NCBI GenBank assembly: GCA_964392325.1
Contig: CAYMPJ010000016.1
Coordinates: forward strand, 17,834-81,833
Direction of reading: 5' to 3'
Source of the DNA: CALLPQ01 sp964392325
GTDB taxonomy: Bacteria > Pseudomonadota > Alphaproteobacteria > Caulobacterales > Parvularculaceae
Length of the DNA: 64,000 nt
Shown here one piece after another: positions 16,407 through 25,364 of this stretch. The notes under the pieces were generated by a model. The model worked only from the letters and a program-made list of their open reading frames with translations, ran no database searches and was not told where the DNA came from. Positions within the stretch are counted from its first letter, which is position 1. Each line of letters starts with the position of its first letter. The position numbers were made by a program, and so were the translations under genes.

Positions 16407-18125
16407 TCAGTTCAAAAGTCCATGCATGGAAATTTCAATCTGGTTATTCCCAGATCCCGTTGTAATATTTTTATTTGTTAAATTTGTGTCACTAAACCTG
16501 TGAGTATCGACATTAACCTGGTCCACGCCACGATTAATTAAATAGAGTTCAACCACTTTTGCGCGATCTTCACTTATTTGCTGATTTTCAGTCGAGATAG
16601 AATTATTATCGCCATAGCCACGTATGATGAATCTATGACCATCACAGCGCTGCATAATGTCAGCTAATGCAGCAATGGTTGGCCGGGATGATGATAGGAA
16701 CATTGTGCTTTCCGGCGCAAATTCAATAGGTTGCATTCTTGTAATAACCTCTAGTTCATTTTTACAATGGCGCTCACTACGTTCCTCAATTTTTTCTAAT
16801 GGTTTTCTGGGTGCGTTCTCATATGCAATGCCGGCTGCAACAGCAGTGCCCGTGGCAGCCACTCCTAATGCTGCTGCGCTCAAATTTGCCGTAGCTCGGC
16901 GCTCATCTTCAAATTGAATATTATCTGTAATTGTCTCAGCTATGCGCTCTTCAAAAATTTGACCGGTATTATCGTCAATAATCGTTTCGGGCCCCTCAAG
17001 AATAGGCTCGGGCGCTGCAGGCAGGTTATTTTGAGGCGTTGATAATTGACTTGTACCACCGTCGAGGGCTGGGGTTTCTAGTCGAGTACGAATTACTTCA
17101 GATGGCGCGGGTATATCAATTTCCTCATCATTAGGCTTGATATCTGTCAAATTGTAGTCTTGTGATTTGTTTGGAATATTTTCAGTTTCCATTTCTCTTG
17201 CTAGTTCTTGTAAAACTTCTTCATCAGCTAGATTAGGAAGAGTGGCTAAATTAACATCAGGCGATGCAAGCTCTTCCAAGGTATCCTCATCACTTGCCTG
17301 GGGTGTTTGTATTTCAAGCGTATCTTCTGGGGTCTCTGATACAGAATATTGATCGTCTTGGCTGGTACTGGTCTGATCCGGGTTAATTTGGCGTGGCAAT
17401 ATGGTTTCACGAACTAAATTCCCGGCTACGGAAATACTGCTCTCAATAGTATATTCTGCGGGTAATCGTCTGAGTAGTAGATTTACTTGTTGCGCGATTT
17501 CCTCATTATTCGTCTGGCCATTGAATTTCACCACCAAGTCTTTGGTGTTTATGCTGCCTTGATCAAGTTTGGAAAGAGCGCTTAGGCTCCCCTTTATCAT
17601 GTTGACCCATTGATCGTTGGGAACTCCTCTGGCTACACGCATATGATTGTAGACCTGCTCATTGGCAAATGTTCGTGTAAGGAAATTTTTTATTTCTCTA
17701 ACTGACGCTTCGTCCGGTAGCATGTCCGAAACTCTTATAAAATCGGCCTGCATATCTGCGCGAAAATGATAAGGGCTTTCAAGAGGGATAGGATTTTTAA
17801 TTGTAACTTCGTCTGCTACTGCCTTTGTAACACCCCCAAAAATCGGCCCCTCGCTCCCCGTTGCTCGAAGCAATGCTGATTTAGCCCGATCGCGCTCGGC
17901 AGTATTTGGAGCTTCTCCAAGGAGGATCGCTTTTTGGCCTTCCATGCGTACGCCAGCCCAATCATCCAGTTTGGCATTCTTAAGCGCGGTGTTCGCTGCG
18001 ATTTCAATTGACGACTCGACGTCCTTGAAGGAGCCTGGAAAATTGAAATACAAGCCCCCATAGCCTAACAGCAAAAAAGCTGCACAAGATATTATCCATT
18101 TTAACAGCTGCGACATGCGCTGCAT
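16407..18125 (-). CDS. OmpA-family protein with BON-like N-terminal domain
   Basis: 572 residues. An N-terminal hydrophobic helix (about 9-28) is followed by a BON-like region (about 45-110), a second related segment (about 165-245), a long acidic Glu/Asp/Pro linker (about 250-420) with a hydrophobic Ala-rich patch near 410-430, and a C-terminal OmpA domain (about 460-570). The OmpA domain includes FIIRGYGDN and the EDRAKVVELYLINRG helix, as in peptidoglycan-binding domains. It probably links the inner membrane to the cell wall. It shares an operon with the HhH protein 10 nt downstream. Confidence 0.85.
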   Translation of the reverse strand: MQRMSQLLKWIISCAAFLLLGYGGLYFNFPGSFKDVESSIEIAANTALKNAKLDDWAGVRMEGQKAILLGEAPNTAERDRAKSALLRATGSEGPIFGGVTKAVADEVTIKNPIPLESPYHFRADMQADFIRVSDMLPDEASVREIKNFLTRTFANEQVYNHMRVARGVPNDQWVNMIKGSLSALSKLDQGSINTKDLVVKFNGQTNNEEIAQQVNLLLRRLPAEYTIESSISVAGNLVRETILPRQINPDQTSTSQDDQYSVSETPEDTLEIQTPQASDEDTLEELASPDVNLATLPNLADEEVLQELAREMETENIPNKSQDYNLTDIKPNDEEIDIPAPSEVIRTRLETPALDGGTSQLSTPQNNLPAAPEPILEGPETIIDDNTGQIFEERIAETITDNIQFEDERRATANLSAAALGVAATGTAVAAGIAYENAPRKPLEKIEERSERHCKNELEVITRMQPIEFAPESTMFLSSSRPTIAALADIMQRCDGHRFIIRGYGDNNSISTENQQISEDRAKVVELYLINRGVDQVNVDTHRFSDTNLTNKNITTGSGNNQIEISMHGLLN

Positions 18126-18615
18126 CCCAATCGTTACTCAAACCAAATAGCGGAAATAGTGCCGTCTAACCATGAGGTTAGGAAGCAAACAGAAAAACCC
18201 TAAATCCCTGCTTCTCTTATAGCCGATGATTGCAGCGCCTGACAGAGGAAACATGAATATTTTATTAAAAGAAGTGTCCTATTTTGAGAAATATCAAGTT
18301 TTAGTGGTATTTAGCGGGAAGTTTGATCCCAATTGGAGAATTGTGTTGATTAAGAAGTCGTTTGAATTGATCTTTAAATGTAATTTCCACCCGGCTATCC
18401 CATTGCAAGAAAATCCATTTAGAGACCCGCACTTCGGGTCTGACTAGAAAAAGCTGTGCTTTTGATAAAGCCCTTCTAATCAGTAGCATTTATATGCACC
18501 GGCCCGCCTCATATCGGGTCCAACTATGAAATTTTAGAACCGTGAACGTATGATTCACTCCCCTTGCAGTGCAATTTTAAGATGTTGTGGCGAGAACTTT
18601 AAATTTTAAGAAGAA
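18126..18615. other. non-coding gap with GC-rich hairpins
   Basis: About 490 nt between the OmpA gene and the FkbM gene, both minus. A possible 73-codon plus-strand frame (18226-18447) lacks a ribosome binding site and resembles no protein family, so I treat the gap as non-coding. It contains the hairpin at 18423-18441 and a related imperfect one near 18500-18521. It presumably holds the promoter of the OmpA/HhH operon. Confidence 0.4.
18423..18441. other. 7-bp stem hairpin
   Basis: Perfect inverted arms AGACCCG and CGGGTCT around a five-base CACTT loop. There is no adjacent T-run in either direction long enough to call a rho-independent terminator with confidence. It may be a short repeat unit or a terminator for the FkbM gene transcribed leftwards. 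Confidence 0.4.
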
Positions 18616-19617
18616 TTAATCAATAATGCTTGTACAGATTAAATTATGATTGCCGTTTTTATAATCTGGAATTTGGTCACATATTGGTCTTTTTTCATCA
18701 AAAACGAGATCGATATCACCGGCTAGATAAATCTTGCAGTCACTAATGTCTTTTAATAATTTGAATACTGCTTCAGGTTCAATTCCTGTTCGTGAAATCA
18801 CTCCGGGGTGAGCCTCAAAGGTGACAATAAAATCCTGCGCTGCGGATAAGAAACTTCGCGCACCTTCAATCACCTCACTTTCAGCACCCTCGACATCAAC
18901 TTTGAGAATTACCGTCTTATCTTGAGGGGGGGGCAGATTCGATATCGGAACCATCTTGATGGGACCAGTTTCGTCTTCCTGAAAAAAACAAGCGTGATCG
19001 CTTGGATCACTAGCTGGGGAAGCCATATGTCCTCGCGCATTGCGATTGCCCACTGCACACTCGGAAACATCAAAGGCTGATATATTATGAGATAGAAATG
19101 CAGTTAGATAAGTGCGCGCTAGATCGTTTGGTTCAAAAGCAAAAATATGTTCTAGGTCATGAACATGGCGTATCATTTGTGCTGCGACCATGCCTATATC
19201 TGCGCCAGCATCAACATACCATACAGGCGCCGGGGTTTTGCGCTTGTTTAAAATATGGACGATATCGAGGACCACATATTCTTCATAAAGGTCAAAATTT
19301 TCGTAAGTTTTGCTTGATTCCGGGCGCCCTAGCGGAGCAAATATCACCACATCTCTAGAAGCTGCAGGACCTAATTGTGAGGTAGTTGGCCCCTGATCTT
19401 GATGCAAATTATGGTCGTGCGTGACGCTTGGCGCTATGTCTGTCCTAGATTTGAGGACATATGCCGTGATATTATTTTTGAGAACTGTTTTTTGTAATAT
19501 CTCCAACAATCTCCAGGATCCCGGAATATTCCTCTCAATCCCCGCATGGGCGAGAGAAAAGAGGAGTGGGGGACCAGAGTTTACCTTCTTGCCGTCGATT
19601 GTTTTGGGTAGATTCAT
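18616..19617 (-). CDS. FkbM family methyltransferase
   Basis: 333 residues. The AdoMet-binding region reads WYVDAGADIGMVAAQM (about 135-150), with a FAFEPNDLARTYL segment as motif II, and later ILKVDVEGAESEVIEGA, the FkbM hallmark in which VDVEG precedes the catalytic end. The N-terminal about 110 residues are outside the domain and unfamiliar. FkbM enzymes methylate hydroxyls of polyketides or surface sugars. It stands alone, so the acceptor is unknown; surface glycan modification would fit the glycosyltransferase and sulfotransferase encoded elsewhere in the window. Confidence 0.85.
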   Translation of the reverse strand: MNLPKTIDGKKVNSGPPLLFSLAHAGIERNIPGSWRLLEILQKTVLKNNITAYVLKSRTDIAPSVTHDHNLHQDQGPTTSQLGPAASRDVVIFAPLGRPESSKTYENFDLYEEYVVLDIVHILNKRKTPAPVWYVDAGADIGMVAAQMIRHVHDLEHIFAFEPNDLARTYLTAFLSHNISAFDVSECAVGNRNARGHMASPASDPSDHACFFQEDETGPIKMVPISNLPPPQDKTVILKVDVEGAESEVIEGARSFLSAAQDFIVTFEAHPGVISRTGIEPEAVFKLLKDISDCKIYLAGDIDLVFDEKRPICDQIPDYKNGNHNLICTSIID

Positions 19618-19949
19618 AAATCCATTAATCCTACAAAATAGGTGTCGTCATTTTAATGGGGTTGGTTATTTTAACCATTTATGACGGTTAGTTATTAGGT
19701 AGCCTCTAAACTTAAAGCAAGGATTGATGCAACTTAAGGGCCACGTGCAAAGGATGGAAAGCATTTACTAGCGAATATGTTACATACACCGCCATTTAAC
19801 CCTATGGGATTTTGGTTTAGGATATATATTAGGATTGAATTCAATACAGTGAGAATCAATATCAGGGGTGCCCCCAGAATTGCCAAATGCTATCAGAGGA
19901 TAGTTTTTAAAGGGAAGACACAAGAGTAATGACTAAAAAGGAAGATATC
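19618..19949. other. intergenic region with divergent promoters, nothing else seen
   Basis: About 330 nt between the divergent FkbM and DUF547 genes. AT-rich, with no ORF of note, no RNA gene and no strong dyad recognised. Confidence 0.4.
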
Positions 19950-21110
19950 ATGAATAATTCGCCGACTGCTGGAATTTCTCTATCAACCTTAATTGTGGCT
20001 GCGTGTCTTGTTTTGGGTTCTGCGCAATTAGCTCACGGTCAAGAAAACAATATTGAAAAACAAGGGGAGGCGATTCTCCAAAAGATTGCAGCGGAAAAAC
20101 AGGCTTCTAAACCGGAAGGGCAAGCTGATGGCGATGCGTTGGCTCAAAGTGCAGCGCAAACACCTGCGGCGGATGAGTTAACAGAAAAGAAAAAAGACGA
20201 GCCGGTTCAGAGTGCAGATGTAGAGCCGGTGACAGAATCTGCTCAATCTGTTGTTTCTCAGAGTACGGATTTAAGTAGATTTGCATATCATGCAGAGAAA
20301 AGCTCCATATCGGTCAATTATGAAGATTATATTCGTTTCATGAACAGTTATAGTCTGGTTCATAAAAACCGGGTCAAGCTGGACTACAACCTCATAAAAA
20401 CGGCGGGAGCCCGCAAGCTTATTCAACATATTCAATATCTGAAAGAACTTCCGGTCGACCAACTATCTCGCAATGACCAACTTGCATATTGGTTAAATTT
20501 ACGCAATTTGCTTGTGGTTTTTGCGATCGCAGTAGATGGTAGTTCCGAAATTTCAGAAGAGCGGGGCACATTCCAAGAACCCGGTGAAATGTGGACGAAG
20601 AAAATGGTGGTCATTAAAGGTATAGACCTCTCGATCAATGATATCGAAAAAGGCATTATCCTTGCCAATTGGAAGGATCCAAATATTGTATACGGACTTT
20701 ATCAAGGGGTGGACGGAGCACCTCCTCTATATAAACCAGGGTTTAGAGGTGAAAATGTTCGCGACGTCCTTCCAAAATTAGGTAAGCGCTACTTAAATGA
20801 GAAAGGCGTTGTAAAAATAAAAGCGAACCAAGCTCAAATTCCTCAAGTTTATGGCTGGTATCGTGAGGCTCTCTTTAAGGGCGACGACAAAAAAATCGTA
20901 AAACACTTACGTCGTTTAGCCAAGGAAGCTCAATTCAAGAAGTTAGAACCTGTAAATAGTGTAGAGATGGAAGAGTTGAGCTACAATATTGATGCTATTG
21001 GCAAGCTGAAAAACAAGAAAAAACGCAATATCAAGCGAAGTGCACCGCAAGCCCCAACGCCAAGACAAACATCTGGTAGTAGTGGCGGCGGTAGCAGAGG
21101 TGGGTCATAA
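19950..21110 (+). CDS. exported DUF547 domain protein
   Basis: 386 residues from the ATG at 19950, preferred over 19929 because AAGGAAG lies 6 nt before it. The N-terminal signal peptide (hydrophobic TLIVAACLVLGSAQLAHG) is cleaved near AHG-Q. A Gln/Ala/Glu-rich linker (about 30-110) precedes a DUF547 domain (about 125-350) with the family's YxxFMNSY..NRVKLDYNLI start and the NDQLAYWLNLRNLLV motif. A basic then Gly/Ser-rich tail ends the protein. DUF547 proteins are of unknown function, though related to papain-like folds. A strong terminator follows at 21135-21170. Confidence 0.85.
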   Translation: MNNSPTAGISLSTLIVAACLVLGSAQLAHGQENNIEKQGEAILQKIAAEKQASKPEGQADGDALAQSAAQTPAADELTEKKKDEPVQSADVEPVTESAQSVVSQSTDLSRFAYHAEKSSISVNYEDYIRFMNSYSLVHKNRVKLDYNLIKTAGARKLIQHIQYLKELPVDQLSRNDQLAYWLNLRNLLVVFAIAVDGSSEISEERGTFQEPGEMWTKKMVVIKGIDLSINDIEKGIILANWKDPNIVYGLYQGVDGAPPLYKPGFRGENVRDVLPKLGKRYLNEKGVVKIKANQAQIPQVYGWYREALFKGDDKKIVKHLRRLAKEAQFKKLEPVNSVEMEELSYNIDAIGKLKNKKKRNIKRSAPQAPTPRQTSGSSGGGSRGGS

Positions 21111-21134
21111 ACAACAATATCTCTAATATCTGTG

Positions 21135-21170
21135 AAAATGAGGAATGATGCTGTCTGATTCCTCATTTTT
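21135..21170 (+). terminator. rho-independent terminator after the DUF547 gene
   Basis: A 12-bp perfect stem (AAAATGAGGAAT at 21135-21146 pairing with ATTCCTCATTTT at 21158-21169) around an 11-base loop, ending in a five-T run. The A-tract on the left arm lets it work on the opposite strand too, for the DUF2141 gene that ends at 21281. Confidence 0.85.
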
Positions 21171-21280
21171 CACATCTTAGAAATTCATTATCCAATCAAT
21201 CTTATTGATGAATTTCTGATAAGAAAGCAATGAGAAGTAATCTATGTATTGCAATAGATTGTTGTTAAGTTCTTCGCAGC

Positions 21281-21835
21281 TTACTCAAGCGTTAATACAA
21301 CAACCTGGCCGGGGCCGACATCAACTTTGGTTTCTTCAAAAGTTGGTTTGCGTAAAGCCGGGACGATATCATTTGAAAAGATATATGGCTCTTTAGGGCG
21401 GCCAATTAAATTACGGTTGAGACGTCCATCTGTATTTTCATCAAGATAGACAATAAAAGAATATTGATGAGGTTCCAGATCTTCAAGTGAGAAGAGGGCA
21501 AAACCCGTTTCATCCAGTTCACCTTCGAAACGAAGCGCTGGCGTGTTCAAAAATTCTTCGTTTGATCGGTAGATTGAAACCCGAACATAGCCATTTTCAA
21601 TATCGAACTTGGTTTGTACCGCAAGGACCGCATGGTCCGGGTTTGCATAGCGTAGAAATGGATTTCCAAGCGGGAGGTCATCTGCCAGTACAGCGTGGGT
21701 CTGAAAAAAGGCCAAGGTTATGAAAAGGGTGCTTGATAGCAACCTCAAAAATATTCTTCGCGCAGCAGCAATGGGCGAACCCTTAACTAAAGGGTTGGTT
21801 ATGTGTTGTTGCGTATTTTGATCCCGAACAGCCAT
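21281..21835 (-). CDS. exported DUF2141 domain protein
   Basis: 184 residues. An unusually long polar N-terminus (about 30 residues) precedes a hydrophobic signal segment ending near HAVLA-DD. The rest matches DUF2141: GYVRVSIYRSNEEFLNTP, a YSFIVYLDENTDGRLNRN loop resembling a calcium-type DxNxDG site, and GRPKEPYIFSND. DUF2141 proteins are periplasmic or secreted beta-sandwiches of unknown role. The long n-region suggests the true start may be downstream, but no internal ATG with a ribosome binding site is evident. It is convergent with the DUF547 gene. Confidence 0.82.
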   Translation of the reverse strand: MAVRDQNTQQHITNPLVKGSPIAAARRIFLRLLSSTLFITLAFFQTHAVLADDLPLGNPFLRYANPDHAVLAVQTKFDIENGYVRVSIYRSNEEFLNTPALRFEGELDETGFALFSLEDLEPHQYSFIVYLDENTDGRLNRNLIGRPKEPYIFSNDIVPALRKPTFEETKVDVGPGQVVVLTLE

Positions 21836-22069
21836 AATTATTTTTCGTCGATTTTTTCAATCTATTAGCCGAAGTTTTCTACGGGCACAAATTAAACCGA
21901 TATTGTGTTCAATTCCTATACACATATACGCACGGCGTAGGGCTTGGCCTTCACTTTTGTGTTACGTTGCGGAAAATCACGTGAATTTGCTGAAGAACGG
22001 GATATTTATGATAATAAGAATTAATCGCATAATTGATTCTTATCAGTTTATGGAGCGGTGATAGGCGAG

Positions 22070-22462
22070 ATGAATCAAAAAATCGGCGCATTTACAATAC
22101 TGGTTCGTGACTATGATGAAGCAATAGCCTTCTATATCAACAAGCTTTCCTTTTGCGTGACGGGGGATGATGATATGGGGAGGGGCAAACGATTTGTTAC
22201 AATTCATCCCCCTGGTGATGAACAAGGCACGGGAATTGTGCTCGCAAAACCTTCGACAAAAGAGCAAGAGGCCTATATTGGCCGACAAGGCGGCGATCGG
22301 GTGATGTTTTTTCTAAGTACAGATGACTTTTACCGTGATTACACATCAATGCGCGACAAGGGGGTCATGTTTCATGAAGAGCCCCGGGACGAGCCCTATG
22401 GCTTAGTGGCCGTTTTTGAAGATCTATACGGAAATCGATGGGACTTACTGGAGCCTAAATAA
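22070..22462 (+). CDS. VOC family (glyoxalase/bleomycin resistance) protein
   Basis: 130 residues from the ATG at 22070; an in-frame GTG at 22058 is possible but sits too close to the GGAG. It starts with the canonical FTILVRDYDEAIAFY strand-helix and ends with FEDLYGNRWDLLEP, the paired beta-alpha-beta-beta-beta units of the vicinal oxygen chelate fold. Substrate is not predictable; many close relatives are uncharacterised. Single gene, convergent with the downstream dehydrogenase. Confidence 0.88.
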   Translation: MNQKIGAFTILVRDYDEAIAFYINKLSFCVTGDDDMGRGKRFVTIHPPGDEQGTGIVLAKPSTKEQEAYIGRQGGDRVMFFLSTDDFYRDYTSMRDKGVMFHEEPRDEPYGLVAVFEDLYGNRWDLLEPK

Positions 22463-22541
22463 AAAGGGCAAAAGCAGGGAATGAAGATAGGGATGCATGC
22501 TTCTTGTGATAGGCGCATATCATAGCCTGCGACCATTATGA

Positions 22542-23540
22542 TTAATCCATTCCGGGTATAATGCGGTTTAACGGTCGGTGGCCATCAGCCCACATCTTTA
22601 TACTTATAATCATGCTCTCGCCCATATCGTTGCGGCTCTCCACTGTCGCAGATGCCATGTGAGGTAGAAGCAATACATTTGGCGCACGCATCAGAACATC
22701 ATTGGAATTTTTCTCTCCCTGGAAGACGTCTAAACCAGCACCGGCAAGTTTGCCTTCGGAAATCATTATCGCAAGCTCTTCTTCGTCGATGATTTCACTA
22801 CGTGAAACATTTACGATGTAAGCATGGGGTTGAAGCAGATTGAGGCGACGCTTGGATAAAAGATGATAGGTCGCCGGGGTATGAGGGCAATTTACCGAGA
22901 CTATGTCTACCCGCGCCAGCATTTGATCAAGACTTTCCCAATAAGTGGCTTTGAGCTCTTTTTCCATATGTTGGTTGATCGGCGCGCGGTTGTGATAATG
23001 GATTTCCAGATCAAAAGCGCTAGCGCGTCTTGCAATTGCCTGCCCGACGCGGCCCAAGCCGATAATTCCAAGTTTTTTACCGCGCACGCGGCTACCTAAT
23101 AGCCATGTGGGAGACCAACCGGTAAAATCACCACGATCCAGCGCGCGTACCCCTTCGACAAGTCGTCTGGGGACTGCGAGAATGAGGGCCATAGCCATAT
23201 CCGCGGCATCGTCAGCGAGAACGGATGGCGTGTTGGTGACCAAAATACCGCGCTTATGCGCTTCGTCGATATCAATATGATCAACGCCAGCACCAAAATT
23301 AGCGATCATCTTCAGGCGGTCGCCAACCTGTTCAAAGAAATTGGCATCGAGCCGATCGCTAAGGGTAGGGGCAAGGACATCTACCTTTTTCGCCATTTCC
23401 AGCAGCCCGGCAGGGGATAAATTCTCGGTTCCAAGGTTCTCTTCAACCTTGAAAAGCATTTTGAGGCGTTCTTCGATGCTATCGGGGAGCTTGCGCGTGA
23501 TACCGACCGTAATGTCTTTGGTCGTTACCGGTTGCGCCAT
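22542..23540 (-). CDS. D-2-hydroxyacid dehydrogenase (glyoxylate/hydroxypyruvate reductase type)
   Basis: 332 residues from the ATG at 23540, which has GGAG 9 nt upstream; an ATG five codons earlier is weaker. The NAD-binding motif GLGRVGQAIARRA lies near 150-165. The catalytic Arg (VSRSEIIDEE), Glu and His (LLPHMASAT) are all present. The FGAGVDHID segment marks the glyoxylate reductase/D-glycerate dehydrogenase branch. The likely reaction is NAD(P)H-dependent reduction of glyoxylate or hydroxypyruvate. The exact substrate is unproven. Confidence 0.88.
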   Translation of the reverse strand: MAQPVTTKDITVGITRKLPDSIEERLKMLFKVEENLGTENLSPAGLLEMAKKVDVLAPTLSDRLDANFFEQVGDRLKMIANFGAGVDHIDIDEAHKRGILVTNTPSVLADDAADMAMALILAVPRRLVEGVRALDRGDFTGWSPTWLLGSRVRGKKLGIIGLGRVGQAIARRASAFDLEIHYHNRAPINQHMEKELKATYWESLDQMLARVDIVSVNCPHTPATYHLLSKRRLNLLQPHAYIVNVSRSEIIDEEELAIMISEGKLAGAGLDVFQGEKNSNDVLMRAPNVLLLPHMASATVESRNDMGESMIISIKMWADGHRPLNRIIPGMD

Positions 23541-23767
23541 TTTTAAATTCTCCATTATCCATGATGCGCCCTATTGGCGGGCAAATTATAAATCTATCAG
23601 CTTGGGATGAAGATTCATCAACTTTTTTAATTAGGGTTAACGATGTGTTAACGCACTAGTCATATCCCATATACTGAGAAACACCAATTTTTCCACATTT
23701 CGATCAATTTTTCCGACCAGTTCTCAAAGGTCAAGGTCGCTACCAGTCGAGCGGTAGATATGTAATT

Positions 23768-24340
23768 ATGGATTTAAATGAGCCGATGAACAAGCCACAC
23801 AAACACCTCGTGATCCGGTTATGGGTTTTGATTGCCTTTTTGTTTGTGCCCGTGGGGGCTGCCTGGTCGCAGACCGGCCAAGACGGTTTTGAGGCCGGAC
23901 AAGAAAGCCCTGAGGTCGCGGTGCGAACCGATACACCATCAGGGTTTCCGGTTCCGCGTTTTGTATCGCTCAAATCTGACAAATCCAACTGCCGTTCCGG
24001 GCCCAGTTTAGGCCACCCTGTGCAATTTACGTTCAGGCGTAAGGGTTTGCCGGTCAGCGTTGTCGCTGAAACGACAGATCATTGGCGTAAAATCAAGGAC
24101 CGGGAAGGGGATCAATGCTGGGTTCATGCAACCCTGCTATCGGGTAATCATACGGCTATGATTGTAGCTAATAGAGAGGTTTTGCGCGCCAAAATTGACG
24201 AAAAATCACGCATCCGTGCCGAGGTCGAGCGGGGAGTTATCGGGCGCGTCCTGAAATGTCAAAATCAACATTGTTTGATGCGTATTGGCAAGATTGCTGG
24301 TTGGGTGAATAAAAGTGCTATCTGGGGATATAGCGGTTAA
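23768..24340 (+). CDS. exported bacterial SH3-domain protein
   Basis: 190 residues with a signal peptide (hydrophobic LLWVLIAFLFVPVGAAWS-like segment ending near residue 36) and two SH3-like segments. The first (about 58-120) begins RFVSLKSDKSNCRSGPS and includes DHWRKIKDREGDQCWVHATLL. The second (about 125-185) ends RIGKIAGWVNKSAIWG. This is the COG3807-type family common in alphaproteobacteria, thought to bind cell wall or partner proteins in the periplasm. The start could also be 23786. Confidence 0.85.
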   Translation: MDLNEPMNKPHKHLVIRLWVLIAFLFVPVGAAWSQTGQDGFEAGQESPEVAVRTDTPSGFPVPRFVSLKSDKSNCRSGPSLGHPVQFTFRRKGLPVSVVAETTDHWRKIKDREGDQCWVHATLLSGNHTAMIVANREVLRAKIDEKSRIRAEVERGVIGRVLKCQNQHCLMRIGKIAGWVNKSAIWGYSG

Positions 24341-24734
24341 CTCCAAGCCTGTAAGACAATAAATCTATGAGATTTTTTCGGCTTTTAGCTCTATTTTTTC
24401 ATAGGGCGGTTCAAGCATGACGATGATGTTCTGTCGTGCCTGTGCATAATTCCTGAAATGTTTGATTGACCCGCCAAGTGCACCCGATTACCAAGTAGAT
24501 ACAGGTGCGGCGAGTTATATTGGACACATTTGTGTTCCTGGCCACGGGTTGGTTTTGGTCAGATTCAACGGGTTGTCTTCTATGGTCGTGGCACACAAAT
24601 AATTTTCTCGGAACCACTTGTCCCTTGTCGATTGCCAATTTGACTGTTCAAGGCGCTAAAGTTCAATGAGAGAGCAAAGGCTGAAAATTGTAAGTGTACC
24701 TAAATCGAAATTACCGGATTAGAAATAGACCTTC
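24341..24734. other. gap upstream of fabA, no gene recognised
   Basis: About 390 nt. In related bacteria a Fur-like regulator gene (irr) often lies upstream of fabA; I looked in all frames and found no trace of it. A 75-codon minus-strand frame (24411-24638) has no recognisable features. The region presumably carries the fab operon promoter. Confidence 0.4.
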
Positions 24735-25259
24735 ATGACAGAAAAAAATAGCTATACGCGCGAAGAACTCCTTCAATGTGGTTACCACGGACTCCACGGT
24801 GAAGGAACGGCGCAACTTCCCGTTCCGCCAATGCTGATGTTCGATCGTATGGTCAGTATTACCAGTGATGGCGGCGAATATAATAAAGGGTTTATGAGCG
24901 CTGAACTTGATATCCATCCTGATATCTGGTTTTTCGACTGTCATTTTCCGGGTGATCCTGTCATGCCCGGTTGTCTGGGACTGGATGCTTTATGGCAGAT
25001 GATTGGTTTTTTTCTGACATGGTCCAAAATTCCCGGTCATGGACGGGCACTGGGTGCCAAGGAAATCAAATTTGCCGGTATGGTTACACCAAAGACCAAA
25101 TTGGTGCGATATGAAATCAGCATACGGCGTACGATGAAGAAACCTCTGGTTCTAGGTATAGGCGATGGCACTATGTATGCGGATGATAAGAAAATTTATG
25201 AGGCTAAAGACTTGCGCGTTGGACTATTCTCTCGCGAGCAGTTGGAAGCCGGAATTTAA
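24735..25259 (+). CDS. fabA: 3-hydroxydecanoyl-ACP dehydratase/isomerase
   Basis: 174 residues, standard length. Catalytic His70 (FFDCHFPGDPVMPGC) and Asp84 (GLDALWQ) occupy the same positions as in the E. coli enzyme. It dehydrates 3-hydroxydecanoyl-ACP and isomerises the product to cis-3-decenoyl-ACP, the branch point to unsaturated fatty acids. First gene of fabA-fabB-(small membrane protein)-fabI. A weak ribosome binding site precedes the ATG. Confidence 0.97.
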   Translation: MTEKNSYTREELLQCGYHGLHGEGTAQLPVPPMLMFDRMVSITSDGGEYNKGFMSAELDIHPDIWFFDCHFPGDPVMPGCLGLDALWQMIGFFLTWSKIPGHGRALGAKEIKFAGMVTPKTKLVRYEISIRRTMKKPLVLGIGDGTMYADDKKIYEAKDLRVGLFSREQLEAGI

Positions 25260-25364
25260 GTGATCTGAAATTTTGCAAAACATCTGGCGATGATTTTAGC
25301 TACCTTTTTGATATGTAAAAGCTGACGGATTGTTAGCTTACAGGTGAAATATACAGGAGTTTTT

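Noticed and set aside
18226..18447. 73-codon plus frame in the gap before the FkbM gene
   Set aside because: No ribosome binding site and no recognisable protein features.
24411..24638. 75-codon minus frame upstream of fabA, considered as an irr (Fur family) remnant
   Set aside because: No His-rich Fur motif or helix-turn-helix pattern in any frame of this gap.
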